64,000 bases of DNA. Source: Ricordea florida (taxonomy: Eukaryota > Cnidaria > Anthozoa > Corallimorpharia > Ricordeidae). The translations under genes and the position numbers were made by a program. Within the stretch, counting starts at the first letter, position 1, and each line of letters begins with the position of its first letter. Below, one piece after another: positions 48,743 through 61,100 of the stretch. The stretch is taken from the NCBI GenBank assembly GCA_949710005.1, contig OX453280.1, forward strand, positions 13,012,605-13,076,604. Direction: 5' to 3'. The notes under the pieces are model-generated. The model was not told the origin of the DNA and ran no database searches. It saw nothing but the letters and a program-made list of their open reading frames with translations.

Positions 48743-49945
48743 TTAGTTTACAAAACCATGATTGTAGTGGACGAGAAAAACGCTTTTCGTTGTCAAGCTT
48801 TTTTGCGGGTTTTTTTCTTTCCGTTTCGTTAAGACTCCGATCCCAAGTCGAGGGCTTCGTGGACGAAATGTCGCCATCTCAAATCCGCTAACGCGATCAC
48901 GTGAGTGAATGCCACCGTTTATGTCCATCTCTGAAACCGGCATTACGGATTTCCTCCAACAAGACCTCAATAGGCGTTTGGCTCCAATACGATAATCCTT
49001 GTTAAATATCATGTATATGCATGGGTTTATGGCACTTATGGCGCTTCCTAGAAATGATCCGGTGAAAAAGATCTTGTCTGGGATGCCACAATTGTAGTAC
49101 TTTTCGTTATAATAGGACAAAAAGAAGACCACGTGGTACGGGAGCCAGCAAATTGCAAAGCACACAACAACAGTGATGAACATTTTAAGAGCTTTTCTTC
49201 TACTTTTAAGATGCAGACGACTTGTGGCAATATTGTAATTCCCAGGGACCTTTCTTCGCCATATTTTGTAGATGGTACTTCCATACAATGCCGATATGAA
49301 GATCAAAGGAAGCAGGTAAAAAAGTACAAAAAGAGTGGTGGTGTAGTCCCTAGAAGCCTGCAAGGAGTGGAATAGATCTGGCCATTCTTCTACACAATAC
49401 AGCGATCCATCTTTCTTTATGATTATGTTTGCAACCCACATGGGCCAACTGGCACCACATGGAATCAGCCACGTACTAAATATTAAAACCTTGGCCAATT
49501 TTTCTGTCACTAGCCTCTTCAGAGGAAGAACGATGGCAAAGAATCTGTCAAGAGCGATCGCTAAGAGACTAAGTATGGAGCAATAAACACAAACCAATTG
49601 GCAGAATGGCAACAGCTTGCAGAGTACAACCCCAAATGAGCCACTCAGCCACTCGGAAGATCTTCTGATCTCAACCACCACAGGCTCTGGCATATTGATC
49701 AGAGTGGTGAAAAGATCAGCTATAGCCATGTTGACTATGAGGTGATACGCGACAGTTTTCATGCGTCGGGTGCGACGTGTCACCGCTATGATCAAAATAT
49801 TTCCCATCAGTGAAATTGTTATTATGACAATGTACGCTGCCACTCTTACCCCCACTTCAAAGTCAGTGTCCTTGTGAAGGGGAGGGCATTCTTCTTCATC
49901 ATCATCGGTAAAGGTGCCATTATTAGAACTGGAATAATCGTCCAT
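48743..49945 (-). CDS. Rhodopsin-class (class A) G protein-coupled receptor, neuropeptide type
   Basis: The start is the ATG at 49945 (MDDYSSSNNGTF); the open frame goes further but without an ATG. About 400 codons in one exon. The N-terminus has an N-glycosylation site (NGT) and is acidic. Seven hydrophobic segments can be counted. Class A marks are: TM1 GNILI, TM2 NMAIADLF, TM3 LAIALDRFFAI (DRF in place of DRY), a Cys at the top of TM3 and in loop 2 (LYCVEEWPD) for the disulphide, TM6 CFAICWLPYH, TM7 NPCIYMIF. The pattern resembles neuropeptide Y/tachykinin-like receptors, but the ligand is unknown. The basic and Ser/Arg-rich tail is cytoplasmic. It is the only convincing host gene here and is flanked by repeats. 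Confidence 0.9.
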   Translation of the reverse strand: MDDYSSSNNGTFTDDDEEECPPLHKDTDFEVGVRVAAYIVIITISLMGNILIIAVTRRTRRMKTVAYHLIVNMAIADLFTTLINMPEPVVVEIRRSSEWLSGSFGVVLCKLLPFCQLVCVYCSILSLLAIALDRFFAIVLPLKRLVTEKLAKVLIFSTWLIPCGASWPMWVANIIIKKDGSLYCVEEWPDLFHSLQASRDYTTTLFVLFYLLPLIFISALYGSTIYKIWRRKVPGNYNIATSRLHLKSRRKALKMFITVVVCFAICWLPYHVVFFLSYYNEKYYNCGIPDKIFFTGSFLGSAISAINPCIYMIFNKDYRIGAKRLLRSCWRKSVMPVSEMDINGGIHSRDRVSGFEMATFRPRSPRLGIGVLTKRKEKNPQKSLTTKSVFLVHYNHGFVN

Positions 49946-50805
49946 GATGTTTACAAGCTGAACCAAGTCAGTTCTGTGAGAAACAAAACAGGGTATGCGA
50001 TGTTTCAGTATGCACCTGTCTTCTATTTAACTACTGTGACTGCTTATAGAAACAAGGTCCTTCATGTAATGTGTCACAATCAGTTATTACAACGGACTAG
50101 AGTAAGTTAAAATTAAATTGTTTCTTCAGCTGATAAATCATATTTATTGTCTTGAACTGAATCCTGTTTGATTTTGTACAGTAACAATTGCAGGACGTCC
50201 TATCGCAATACCGTCCATAGAATACCTTTTCTACACGGGTGTTTCAATTACTGAAGGTTTCCCCTACTCTTACATGGAGGCATTACATGTAATCTTCAGA
50301 ATTTTACCAATAAAGTGGAAGCCGAAAATTGTTACAAATATTCTTTTTGTTTAAGAGTAGGGATGAGAGATTTTCCATGCATTTACATAGTATTTATGTG
50401 AATTGCAGTGTCAGATTTTTCACATTCATCTAAAGCAATCGCTTGAAAGATTGCTATGGCAACCTACTTTTCTTTTCGATAAAACTCTTAATCAATTTTA
50501 AAAAGCTAGGACTTATTGAAAATTACAATGAGCAAGAGAGACAAATCTCAGAGTTCTCTTGAAGAACAAGGTAGCATGCGCAAACAAAATTAATTATTGT
50601 AGGATTGAAACGTGAAATCTATGCATTCCACGGTCACCCATTAATTCATATTTTAATTTTCACGCACTTTCTTTATATCACACCTAAGATCATTTCAAAT
50701 TCAATTTTCGTTTGACAGGGAAGCATTTGTAAGTACCTGCATATATCTTTCTGCTATCGTTTCTTCTTCTCATTCATATACTTGATCTATTTTTCCAGTC
50801 GAGCC
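49946..50805. other. Upstream region of the GPCR gene
   Basis: AT-rich and without recognisable coding sequence. It should contain the promoter, but no clear TATA box is assigned. Confidence 0.4.
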
Positions 50806-50962
50806 AACTTGTTTCAAGTAACTTCGGCAAGATTTCCGCACAGGTCCCTACTTAATGCACATGCGCATTTTTTTGTTATGGCAGAATGAAACAGTATGGC
50901 TACAGCATGCATAATGAAGAAGGGACCTGTGCGGAAGTCATTCCGCAACTTCTTTCAAGCAA
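50806..50962. repeat. Imperfect inverted repeat, MITE-like
   Basis: TTCCGCACAGGTCCCT at 50834-50849 faces its complement AGGGACCTGTGCGGAA at 50921-50936, and weaker pairing continues outward on both sides. The loop is about 70 bp. Confidence 0.6.
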
Positions 50963-52675
50963 CTGATTTCAACCTACTCACAGTTTTATAAGATCGAGTT
51001 GAGTTCGAAGGCTCCCGAAATAAATTCACGTAATTAAACTCAATGTTCAACTTTGTCGATAACAATTATAAAGGATATCGGGATACAAATGACATAAGTA
51101 TAAAATTAATGAGAAAAGTTAAGTTCGATGGAATAAACTAAACAGTATGATTTCGCATAAAATATTCATGAATTTAACAGCCAAAAACGAGAAAAATAAA
51201 TTTCTTTAAGACTTTATCTCTCCCATAGCAGTAGCAGTGGGAACTATTGTGTACATTTTTGGCAATTATTCTGCAAGCTTATGTAAGGAATCCTCTTTTT
51301 TGTGGTATAGTATTTACACAGGGAGAAACAAGGAGGTGCAGTTTTCTCTAGCAGTAATATAAGTTCACATCTAAATTTTCATAATCTTTGTGGTTAAAAT
51401 GATACTTTGCAATACACCAACAGTATATATTTTTCGTTCATTTTTTGGCTAACAAACCCCAAATTTTGAAAAAGGGCCTTGCAGACCGGAGACAGATATT
51501 TGGTCAATATTGATATTCCCACAAATCGTTAAATCAGGTATTGATTACTGAGTGCATGTGATAATTTTTTTAAATACACGAATTCAAGGTCTTATTGTTA
51601 GTCACTTGATGTACGTATTTGGATAGGTACCCAAAAACATACTAGCTAAAATAAAAAGAAATATGCAGCAATACATTTATAGCGTTTATTTTTTGGATGA
51701 TACTAATGCGGTGTTTTTCCATGGAGTGTTAAAAGCTCTATGGAAAGCCACTGAACATTTTGGTGCGGTAGTGCTACTAGCTTGTGTGTTTCCAACCTAG
51801 GATGAGACTATGTTGTGTGTTCCTTGGCGATAGATACCCGCAAAACGGTGGTTTCGTTCGACGATAGTGGTTTCGATATACTTGGCTGGGAATATTATTC
51901 TCTTACGATTTTAGTTTTCTTGTTAAACCCACCGTGTAAACAATCGTTGAAGCGACATATTGTATGTAACGAGTAAAAATATTGTAAGATAAATACAGGA
52001 AGCACATCCTCAAATCGTTATCATAGCGGTTAGAATCAGGAGCAGAGCTTGGTTGTTACTTATCACGGCAGAAAACCACGTTAGTTTTATGCTGTAATGT
52101 ACGTTGTACTTGTAAAATTAACCACTACAAGATTATAAAAAGGCAGCTGTGCTACACTAACCGGTAGGATTAATCTCTATTTCTTCAGTTGTTTTAAATT
52201 TTGAATCGATGTCCTTTCTTAAAATCTCTGTAGCAGTCCAGGAATAGAGCAGGGGTTATGGAACAGTTCACAATGCAATGAATTTTGCAACTTGGAATCT
52301 TCAATGCAAAAGGCTTAATACCCCGTGGCGTTTTAGGAGCCATCCCAAAATGTATTCAAAACAAAGCAGGTCACTTGCTTCTGATTCGAACGATCAGCGT
52401 AAAAAATTGCAATGGTATAAATAAAAGCAATACTTTTTTGCTGTCCAAAAAATGTTATCTACGTTAAGTAGAAGATGCCGTTTTCTTCGATTTCAGATAA
52501 TTGCATGGGGAAGATATACAATTTTAAATTAGGCCACAACAATGACTGATTTTTTAAATTTTTGCTTCGTTACCATCACAACATTTTCACCCAGTATGGC
52601 AAATATTTCTTGTTTTCAGAATTAAATGGTTCGTTTTGGACTTGTTATTACCTATTGTTATCATTTTTATATTTC
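50963..52675. other. Non-coding stretch
   Basis: AT-rich; no gene, RNA or clear repeat is supported. Confidence 0.5.
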
Positions 52676-52770
52676 CTTGCGAAGCGAGGTTACTAATCGT
52701 GTCGCTTTGGGTCAGACCACTTGGCTTGCAAGCCCGAGTAAATCGAGTCGAGAGTTTTTATATATGCATT
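52676..52770 (+). repeat. R2-type repeat border, isolated
   Basis: GCGAAGCGAGGTTACTAATC followed by the CGTGTCGCTT and CCCGAGTAAATCGAG blocks, as at 27361 and 34496. The rest of R2 is absent. Confidence 0.6.
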
Positions 52771-53011
52771 TAGTATAAATGCTCGGGTGATTATACAAAA
52801 CCGCGCACTCTGATTGGTTCGCTATCTCGGATTATCAGCCGATAATCACCTCGACGAACAAAATGGCTGCCAGTCGTTCGCGCGCTTTTGATGAAATAGA
52901 ATTTTTTTGTGTGTTGTACAATGCTTTATCTTTTCCTTTTTTGAAATAATCAACTGTGTATTTATACAAGAACAATTATTCGCCTCAGGCTCAGTGATTA
53001 TTGTTAAATAC

Positions 53012-53095
53012 AGTTGAACCCCGCTATTTCGAAGTCCCAAGGGAAATGGAAAAAAGTTTGAAATAGCGGGGTTTCGAAATAACCAGCGAAGCGTA
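53012..53095. repeat. Single end of a pogo/Tigger-like or similar transposon
   Basis: CAGTTGAACCCCGCTATTTC followed by an inverted ATAGCGGGGTTTCGAAAT about 50 bp later. Sequences of this kind are typical of pogo-group ends. No partner end or transposase is seen. Confidence 0.35.
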
Positions 53096-53263
53096 AAATT
53101 CGTGACAATGAATCATTCAACCTCGTCCCCAGGGGTCCCTTTTGTCATGCGCGAGTAATCGGGACCCCTGGTCAAAGGGATTTGAACACGCATTTTCATT
53201 GGCTGTTAAAAGACAAAAGCACAACAACCGGAAGTTTAGATCACTTGCAGCACAAGCAAAAAT

Positions 53264-53371
53264 ATGGTAGAACTCTCGATAACGCCAACAAAAGATGTTA
53301 CGCGAGTTTGTCGAACCTGCAACAAAAACATAATATTTAAGAATCACCCGCTAGATCTATTTGGTGAAAAG
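53264..53371 (+). CDS. Possible first exon of a zinc-finger gene (remnant)
   Basis: Thirty-six codons start MVELSITPTKDVTRVCRTC and end LFGEK directly before a GTATCA donor-like sequence. A Cys pair followed by L-F-G suggests the N-terminal zinc-binding domain seen in many arthropod and cnidarian C2H2 proteins. Downstream frames to 53727 are open in pieces with Lys/Arg-rich sequence but broken, so it is probably a relic. Confidence 0.3.
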
Positions 53372-53783
53372 GTATCAAAAGAAAAAAATTATTTCCGCCC
53401 TTAAAGATGATTTCCCGCCATATATGTCCATGTCCTGCTACAACAGCAAGAGTCAGTTCGACGTTTGAAAAGAGGAAAGAAAACGACAAAATGTCCATCC
53501 TTTAAATGCCCGCAAACGCGACGTGAGCTAAAAAAGAAGAAAACTTGCGAAGACGAACCATGAAAAGGGCCCAGCAGATCGCTGTTTCAGACGCACATGG
53601 ACAAAGCTTTCAAAACTCGACCACGTCCAGTAATTTGTCTTTCACCTTGGCAAAAGGCGACTGGAAGAAACGGAAACAGTCAACACCATCAAAACAAGAC
53701 GGAATTCTTTTGGAGTCTGGTTTGTGAAACCCAGTGGTATTTGCCGAAATTTAAACAATGACACATAATAATATATAATATAT

Positions 53784-55830
53784 ACTAGAAATACGACTCC
53801 CGTAAAACCTCGCGAAGCTAGTTTTTAAAGAACTCGTAACTGTTTTTCCTGAGGGATAAGACCCCAATTTTTGTTTTTACTTATTATTATATCATTATAA
53901 CTTTTTGTATTTTCTCATTTCTTGTATTTATGATGATTATTATTGTATTATTATTATTATTATTATTATTATAATTACTGGTATTGATATTATTATTATT
54001 GTTATTTTTTTTTATGTTTAACATAATATAGTGTTATGGAGTGGGGGTGTATGTCCTAATCTGGGAAAAGGTTCCTCTGCTACTACAAGCAATACAGTTT
54101 TCTTCTGAATAGGGTTTGCATCAAAGGTGGTAAAAATTACTCAACTCTGAACAATACCATTTCTTCTTTTAGGCTTAGAATCTAGTCATGGTTGCCACAG
54201 CCACAGCATCTTGAAATTCCCTGACTTTCCCTGAAAAATGTAAAATTTCCCTTACCAACTAAATTAGAAAAGTCACAAATTAGTTCTGGTAATGGCCTCC
54301 AATCTCTCCTCACAGCCAACCTCTCCCCTCATTTATTAAATATGCTTTCAGAAAGTCACATACAGTGTACATGGATTATAGTTTCTTAAGATAACAAAGT
54401 CATGGAAAAAGGATTGATTTTCTTGGAAACCCAAAATCAGCTTTTAATCCATCATGTAATTCTACCAATCCAACACATTTCATGTCACATTCTTGATTGC
54501 ACCAAACCATCGCTGAATTGGCAAGAATTAAATCAGTACTCTTAAATTTCACTTTTCCCTGACTTCTTTCAAATACTTAAACTTTCCCTGACTTGATTCG
54601 AAATTCCCTGACTTTTCCCTAACCTTGAAGAATTTTTTTCCCTTACCATTTCCTGACCTGTGGCAATCATGCTAGTGCAGTCATTTGTCCATACAGTTAG
54701 AGTTGAAAATCATGATTGAAATCATAGGGCATTTAAGAAACTTCAAAGACTTGTTATTACACACAGCAGCCTTGCAATGAATATATAAGAAGTGTTTCAA
54801 GTTTCCTAAATGCCCTATGCTTTCAATAATGATTTTCCACACAAACTTTATAGACAAATGACTGCACTAGATTCTAAGCATTAAAGAAGAATTGGTATTG
54901 TGTGGAGCTGTTTTGATTATTACCACCTCTGATGGAAAGCCTATTAAGAAGATTTTTGTATTGCTTGTAGTAGTAGAGGAACAATACCTTTACCTAGATC
55001 AGGACATACATCCCACCCCATAACAATATATTATGTTAAACATAAAAAATATAACAAAAATAATAATGATTATTTTTGCAAAATAATAATAATAATAATA
55101 AAAATATCAAAACCAGTAATAATGATCATGATAATAATAATTGTTGTTCATAAAGTTAGTGTGGAAAATCATGATTGAAAGCATATGGCATTTAGGAAAC
55201 TTGAAACACTTGCTACTACACACAGCACACTTGCAATGAATATCTCAGAGATCATAAAAATTTTGGCATTACAAACTTTAATTTCTTCTTAATAGTTTTT
55301 CCAGTGTAAAGGTCAACTGTATGTTGTGGTTGTTATCAAATATTGGTATTTGACATCATAAAAATGAAGTAAACAGCAGTAAGTAACAGAGTTAATATGT
55401 TATGTCTAATTTTGCAGATTAGGGCTTAAATTAACTTTTTATTTTTGGGAAAAGGGCAGGGGTCCTAGATAGCAATTTTATCACTGGGTCATTGAACTCT
55501 AAAATGATGGCACTGATGACTGATAATATTGCCGAACGAGTACTTTGTGACACTGGGTATATATTGTGTTGAAAATGCTAAACGTAACTGCTAGATCAAG
55601 AAAACGTGCAATATTTTCACTGTTGCAATGATATCAGATCACATAGTTATAGATGATTGCTATCACAACTGCAACACTCTGTGTTGGGAATTTCTTAAAA
55701 ATGGAAAGGCTATCGTTTTATTAAGAAAAATACCTTCATACATTCTCCTGCTCTCTGTTGCTCGTCTTCTGATTCCGTTTTTAGACTAATAGATCCATTT
55801 TCCAGAGACATCTCTAATCGTCCAAGTCGT
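53784..55830. repeat. Interspersed repeats (R1 border, R3- and R2-related blocks)
   Basis: ACTAGAAATACGACTCCCGT at 53784 marks an R1-type border. The following blocks match 44826-45560, 45960-46500 and inverted R3/R2 pieces near 55140-55850. ATT microsatellites lie at 53937-53975 and 55083-55101. No coding sequence is recognised. Confidence 0.55.
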
Positions 55831-55965
55831 TCCTAATCGGTTTTTCCTTCTAAGTCGTTTTGCTCAGTTTAGTTCGCCAGTATATTTTATTTTATTTGTG
55901 GGCAACAATATTTGACTTTTTGACATTTTATACCTTGTCAGATTGATACGTACGGAAGCCGAAAA

Positions 55966-56213
55966 GGGACAATCCAAAAATAATTTTCAAATCCGAAAAA
56001 GTATTTCAAATCGCAATAATTTTTGCAAATCCTTGTTGCAAAGTCAAATCTCAAAAACTATTACAAATCCTAATAAAATTATTGGATCCACAAATAATTT
56101 TTTCACGAATACGAAAATAGTTTGCGATCCAAAAATCGACATAAAATCCAGAAAAATATTTTGAAAATCGCAAAAAAATATTTTGTCACGTGCCATGCTT
56201 GCGCCCGCAGTCA
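55966..56213 (+). repeat. Left terminal inverted repeat
   Basis: AT-rich with recurring AAATC spacing; inverted copy of 63750-64000 with scattered substitutions and small indels. It ends at the shared GCGCCCGCAGTCA. Confidence 0.85.
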
Positions 56214-56381
56214 GTTTGCGTCAGAGGCTTGCCAACATAACCGTCATTTTGAATCCAAAATGCCACGAGAGAGTTTAGGTTAATGCGAAGTTCGATCATG
56301 TTTTGCCATAAATGTGGAAGGCCATTTTTGAACATTGAGATATTCTGCCGTCTGTTGGGACTCTTAAACACGGACACTGTC

Positions 56382-56390
56382 TATATAAGG
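56382..56390 (+). promoter_or_regulatory. TATA box for the left gene of the transposon
   Basis: TATATAAGG lies about 150 bp before the ATG at 56535 and just inside the left terminal repeat. Confidence 0.55.
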
Positions 56391-56534
56391 AACGTTGGAC
56401 TGGGCGAGCCGTCAGTCATTTCATTTTAGACGTCTACCCGTCAACATCTCAGTACGAGGTTCACGGCTCACGCAAAAGTAACTGCCACCCGACGATTTTA
56501 TAAGTGAAAAAGGTACGAAAAAAACTCCATAAAT

Positions 56535-57833
56535 ATGCTTGGATCTTCAGCTGCTACTGCCGCAAAACGCATCAGGGTGAGTAAAACCGTCATTTCATGT
56601 CTGAGGCGAGTGATACTTTTGTTCGAACGGTCCATTGAGCCTTCTTTTTTGTATGTTTTGAAGACCTCTTTGGTTCATTTATTTGCAGTTAACTGTTGAG
56701 ATACCGGAGCATCAACAGGACGCCATTATCCGTCTTCTAAATGAACAAGATACCTGTGAAGTGATTTCCGTTAGACGGGTAAAATCTGGAGATGCCGGTT
56801 AGAAATTGTCGTAATAATGTCTCTTCATGTTTCGTTATAAAATATTTTTTATTTCAACGTCTGATTATCTCCTTGTTTCCTTCTCATCAACCTTAGAGTT
56901 TCCTAAATCTTTGGTAAAGGAAAGATACTTGTATATTCCCCTCTTTACGTTACAGGTTTCTTTCACTTTCTTTTCGAAAAGCGCGCCAGTTTTGCTACGA
57001 TTACTACTTTGTAACTTGATATCCTTTCGTCAGAGGTTAGGTCATCCTAAACATCCGATACTCAATTACGAACGTGTCCACTTTGCCAAAGGCATGAAAA
57101 TTCCATAATGTTATAATTTTGCCATCACAATATATCAAAAAACGACCAAGGAAACATTCCCATAACCGCAAACTGAGTTTGATACTCCTAGAAAAGATAA
57201 AATTCCTGTACTTTTCATAGTTACATCGCACATGAAAACTTCCCTACATATTCCTTGAATACTCATACCTGCAAGGTTATTCGAGCAACAAAGCAAGGTA
57301 ATTCGAACATGTAATCAACTATATTCGCTGTTCGGCCACAAGAAAAAAAAATGCCGTTTTCTAATTTTCTCTTCCCAGGCAGGAAACGTTTCGCTGTGCC
57401 GAGAGATGTAGACCCCTCACCACCAACACCAATTAGCCTCTTCCAAAGGAACGATACCACGTCCAGCGAAGGCGCCCAGCCGCGAGAGGGGCACCCAACA
57501 GGTGAACCTGGCGGAGAAAATGAAATCCCTCCTTCGAACTGTCACTTCTGCCTGCAAACGCCGTGTATCACCCTCTCGGCCTTCAAGCCGATGGGCCGCT
57601 GCGCGGCAAGGATCACGAATCATACAAAACGCCGCAAAGATTACAAATGGTTCTGGCGGACACTAAGGGACTGTGGACTGTGGAAAAACCCTTCATACCT
57701 TGCAAGGAAACAAGAGCGCGGGTGTATGATTGATGACGTAAGGGAGGTTATGCCGCACTGCGTTGTAAAGGACATTCGTGGTCGTTGGCCAAATCCCCCT
57801 AATGTACTCTACCAAGGCCATCGGCGTTCATAA
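56535..57833 (+). CDS. Three-exon gene of the transposon, Cys-rich C-terminal domain
   Basis: Exon 1 is 56535-56576 (MLGSSAATAAKRIR, donor GTGAGT). Exon 2 starts at 56689 after TTTGCAG (LTVEIPEHQQDAIIRLL). It can end at 56778 (GTAAAA) or, in the phase that fits exon 3, at 56797 (GTTAGA). Exon 3 runs 57379-57833 after TCTTCCCAG. The C-terminal domain has NCHFCLQTPC, a basic Trp-rich stretch (KDYKWFWRTLRDCGLW), and REVMPHCVVKDIRGRWPNPP ending in YQGH. This arrangement occurs, as I recall, in uncharacterised cnidarian proteins and is somewhat like the P2X7 cytoplasmic domain. The role in the transposon is unknown. Confidence 0.6.
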
Positions 57834-58129
57834 ATGAAGCAGGATATAACCGAGATATAACGCCGACACGGAACAATAATAAACCGTGGACTAATGGTAT
57901 CTGCACTGAAAATGTAACTCGTGTCCCGTACTCCTACACGTAGCTTTGTGAATGCAGCAAATCTCGGCACATGCCATAACAATACTTTTAACAGTCCTCC
58001 CAAAACCTGTTTACATAAATTTAGCCAGCAAGACGTCAATATAAACTACAAAATTTTGAAGCATGTTCTACACTTCACCTTCTCGTGAAGCTAAATGCAG
58101 TGCTAGAACATAATGGAAATTAACAAAAC
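57834..58129. other. Converging 3' ends inside the transposon
   Basis: No gene is seen. The plus-strand gene ends at 57833 and the minus-strand gene's last recognised exon starts near 58130. Confidence 0.4.
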
Positions 58130-61100
58130 ATTTTCTACAAAGACAAGAAAAATGATTCCCAGATCTCGTCCTTGAAATTGAAGGTCTTTTCAGTGAGGAC
58201 CCTGTGTGGGGCAATCCTGTCTGGCTGACGGCTTGTTTGGTAGTACTGCAAGGAGGATGCCTCACGCTGCACATTTTCATTCTGTTAAATGAACAGACTC
58301 CATCTGAGTACTTCAATGAATAAACTCACTTTTTTTAATAATCTTACCCACAAAAAACAATGAGACCACTGTTTTGCAGAATTTTCTATAATTGACTTAT
58401 AGGACATTTACTTTTTAAAGGTACAGAATCATCAACTACTCCTCTAAAGACTGTAATTATGTAGCACATAATATGTACATTATAATGGTGCCAGATGTTA
58501 GCACAGAGAGAGGTCCTGTCATGATGTAATATAAATTCATGTACATTAGTACTTTGCTGTTGTATGGTACATTCAAATTACGTAAGGTAAACATGCTTAA
58601 ATTACATTACCCAGTCGAGAATGGCCAACTGTATTCGCATTTCGTATGTGTCTGCCCGACTGAAATGAATACGCTTTGAGGCATAAATTAGCATCACCAT
58701 GTACAGCGATTCAATCCAGTATGTATCACGACACTATGGGTAAAAAGGTTATCAGAAGTTAGTGCCATCTGTAAAATACAATTATTGCTAATTTCCTAAC
58801 ATAGTCAAACATGTACTATGCAGATATAATTTGTTTTCACATAAACCACAACAAGCTTTGTTCAATTTGTTTCGAAGTGATTGTGTATTCTAAACAATGT
58901 CCCCTACCCAACCAGAACCCAAGTTGCATGGTACACAGCAACAAAGGCATGCCATTCCCACTTTTTCCTCAATTTCCAGGTTTATTATACTCATGCAATG
59001 GAATGCTACAATTGAATTGTTAATGAGTATTACCGAACAATAATCCTCAGGATTTTTAAAAATTGCTGTGCCCTCCACAGCTTTCCTGTATGCAGCAATA
59101 GCTCTTTCACTGACAAGAGGTTTCTTGCTGCAAATGTAACCATCTTGTTTGCAGCGAGAGTCCTGATGGCATCTAGTATGGTTACCCTGCATAAGAAGTT
59201 ACATACCCCTAATCATAAAGTGAATTTGTCAAAAAATGCCATACAAAACTCAATTAATGCTCTTGGAAGCTAATTATTTGTTCTGTACTGAAAAATGTAA
59301 TTGATATACCTGGTAATGATCCACAATGTTGATAATGTAGCTCCTCAGAGTATTGGCATCACCATTGCAATTTTTCATTGCATAGTAGAAGTGAGTCCTT
59401 TGTACATTTCACTGAAACCAGATTACCCATGAACTCTCATTATAATGAAAACAACAAACAATTGTTCACTTTCCAATAACCATTGATATTTTTCATTGTA
59501 GTCCAAGGGTTCAACAAGTAATACTTTTCCATCATGTTACCTTTATCAGACAATTCTGCAAACCAACTTTTCTCTGCATCCCGAACAAGACCACTAGCTA
59601 CCTTTTTAATTGCTTTCTTCACACCCTTTCCACCTATGCAAACAAAAGTTATACAAAGGAAACAACAATTTGATGAACTTGATCTTACCAATTATTCCAC
59701 TTGAATACCATTAATAAGATTGCTATATTAAAACATACCATGCCAGCTGTCATAGGAGTTTCTTATCCCCTTAGTTCGGAGCCAGTGTTTCAAGGCTGGC
59801 ACATAGTCATAAGCCACTTCACCAACCCGATGACCTACATGTACATATTGGAAAGAAAGAAAAGCAATTGTTTTGTACCAAATTGATAATTTCACCTTAG
59901 ATCAAGTGTCACTAGTGGCTTCTTCAATGTTCGATTATGGCTTTGGTAACAACTATTTAAAAAAAAATTAGAAATACAAAGTATAACCCATTATAGTAGC
60001 ATGTGGCAATACTCGCACTGGAAGGGCAAATAAACAATTAATTTTTGTTGCTCACCGAGAGTTGATAAACAATCAATAATTTGTTTGGTCATGGGTACTT
60101 CCCGTGATGCTGCTGCACTCATTTCCTCTTTTGACCAGTTGAGACTGTATACAACCTTTTTGTTACTACAAATGAAACCCCCCCAAAAATTAAAAGAAAC
60201 ATACATAATTAGTTGATGAATAATGGAACCCACCAAGGCAATCAAAGATTTGAATCAACTCAGGTTACCAAAGACAGTTAGCCTACCTGTAGGATAATGC
60301 TGAAACTGTGGTATGTTGGGCTGCACGACTGGAGTCATGCCTTGCATCAGTTATTATTATCTTAAAATAAAAAGTTAAACACAGTTACCAATAAGATGGT
60401 GAAAATCTTGACATCACAAAGGGAACAATGAAGCTATTAGCTAAAATAATAAATGGAGCTGTTGCATCCTATTTCTAGATTTAATTCACAAATTATAATA
60501 TTATAGTGCATATAACAAATATTGCTGACATAACGTTATCCTTGTTTACAAAAATTATGTGTGGCAATATAAAACTTATGGAGATACTAAGCAAACATTT
60601 TTATTAGACTTAATTTACGTAACATTATAATCAAAGGTGTTTTATATTAGCAACAAGTGTTGGAATTTAAAGTTCTGCAACTACAGTCTCGTGTGCACCA
60701 ACAGAGCTGTGTGGACAAATATCTTTTGACTTTATACCAAATATTTACAAAATTATATACTAACATCACCGCGTAGTAAATACTGAGGATCTTGCTGTGC
60801 CTCTGTCCGAGCATCCAGTAGCTTCCTTTCATATACACATTTTACTGCATCCTTGTAACCCAAAGAAGAATGGACTAACAATGTCCAAGACAAAAGAAAC
60901 AAATGTTATTATTACATGGAATGACGACAAGTTTTTCCCACTTCATAAAGACTGTAGAGAAATCACAAGACATAAGGGAAACATTCAACTGGAATATAGA
61001 TATTAAATAACTCCATAAAAGATAGTACACCGGAGCGATAGTTGGTCGTACATTGGGCAAGCAGCAAAATCCAACTTGCAGTGCACAAAGAAATACAAAC

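Noticed and set aside
59440..60245. Individual ORFs in the minus-strand transposon gene as separate genes
   Set aside because: They join in phase at GT-AG sites as exons of one gene.
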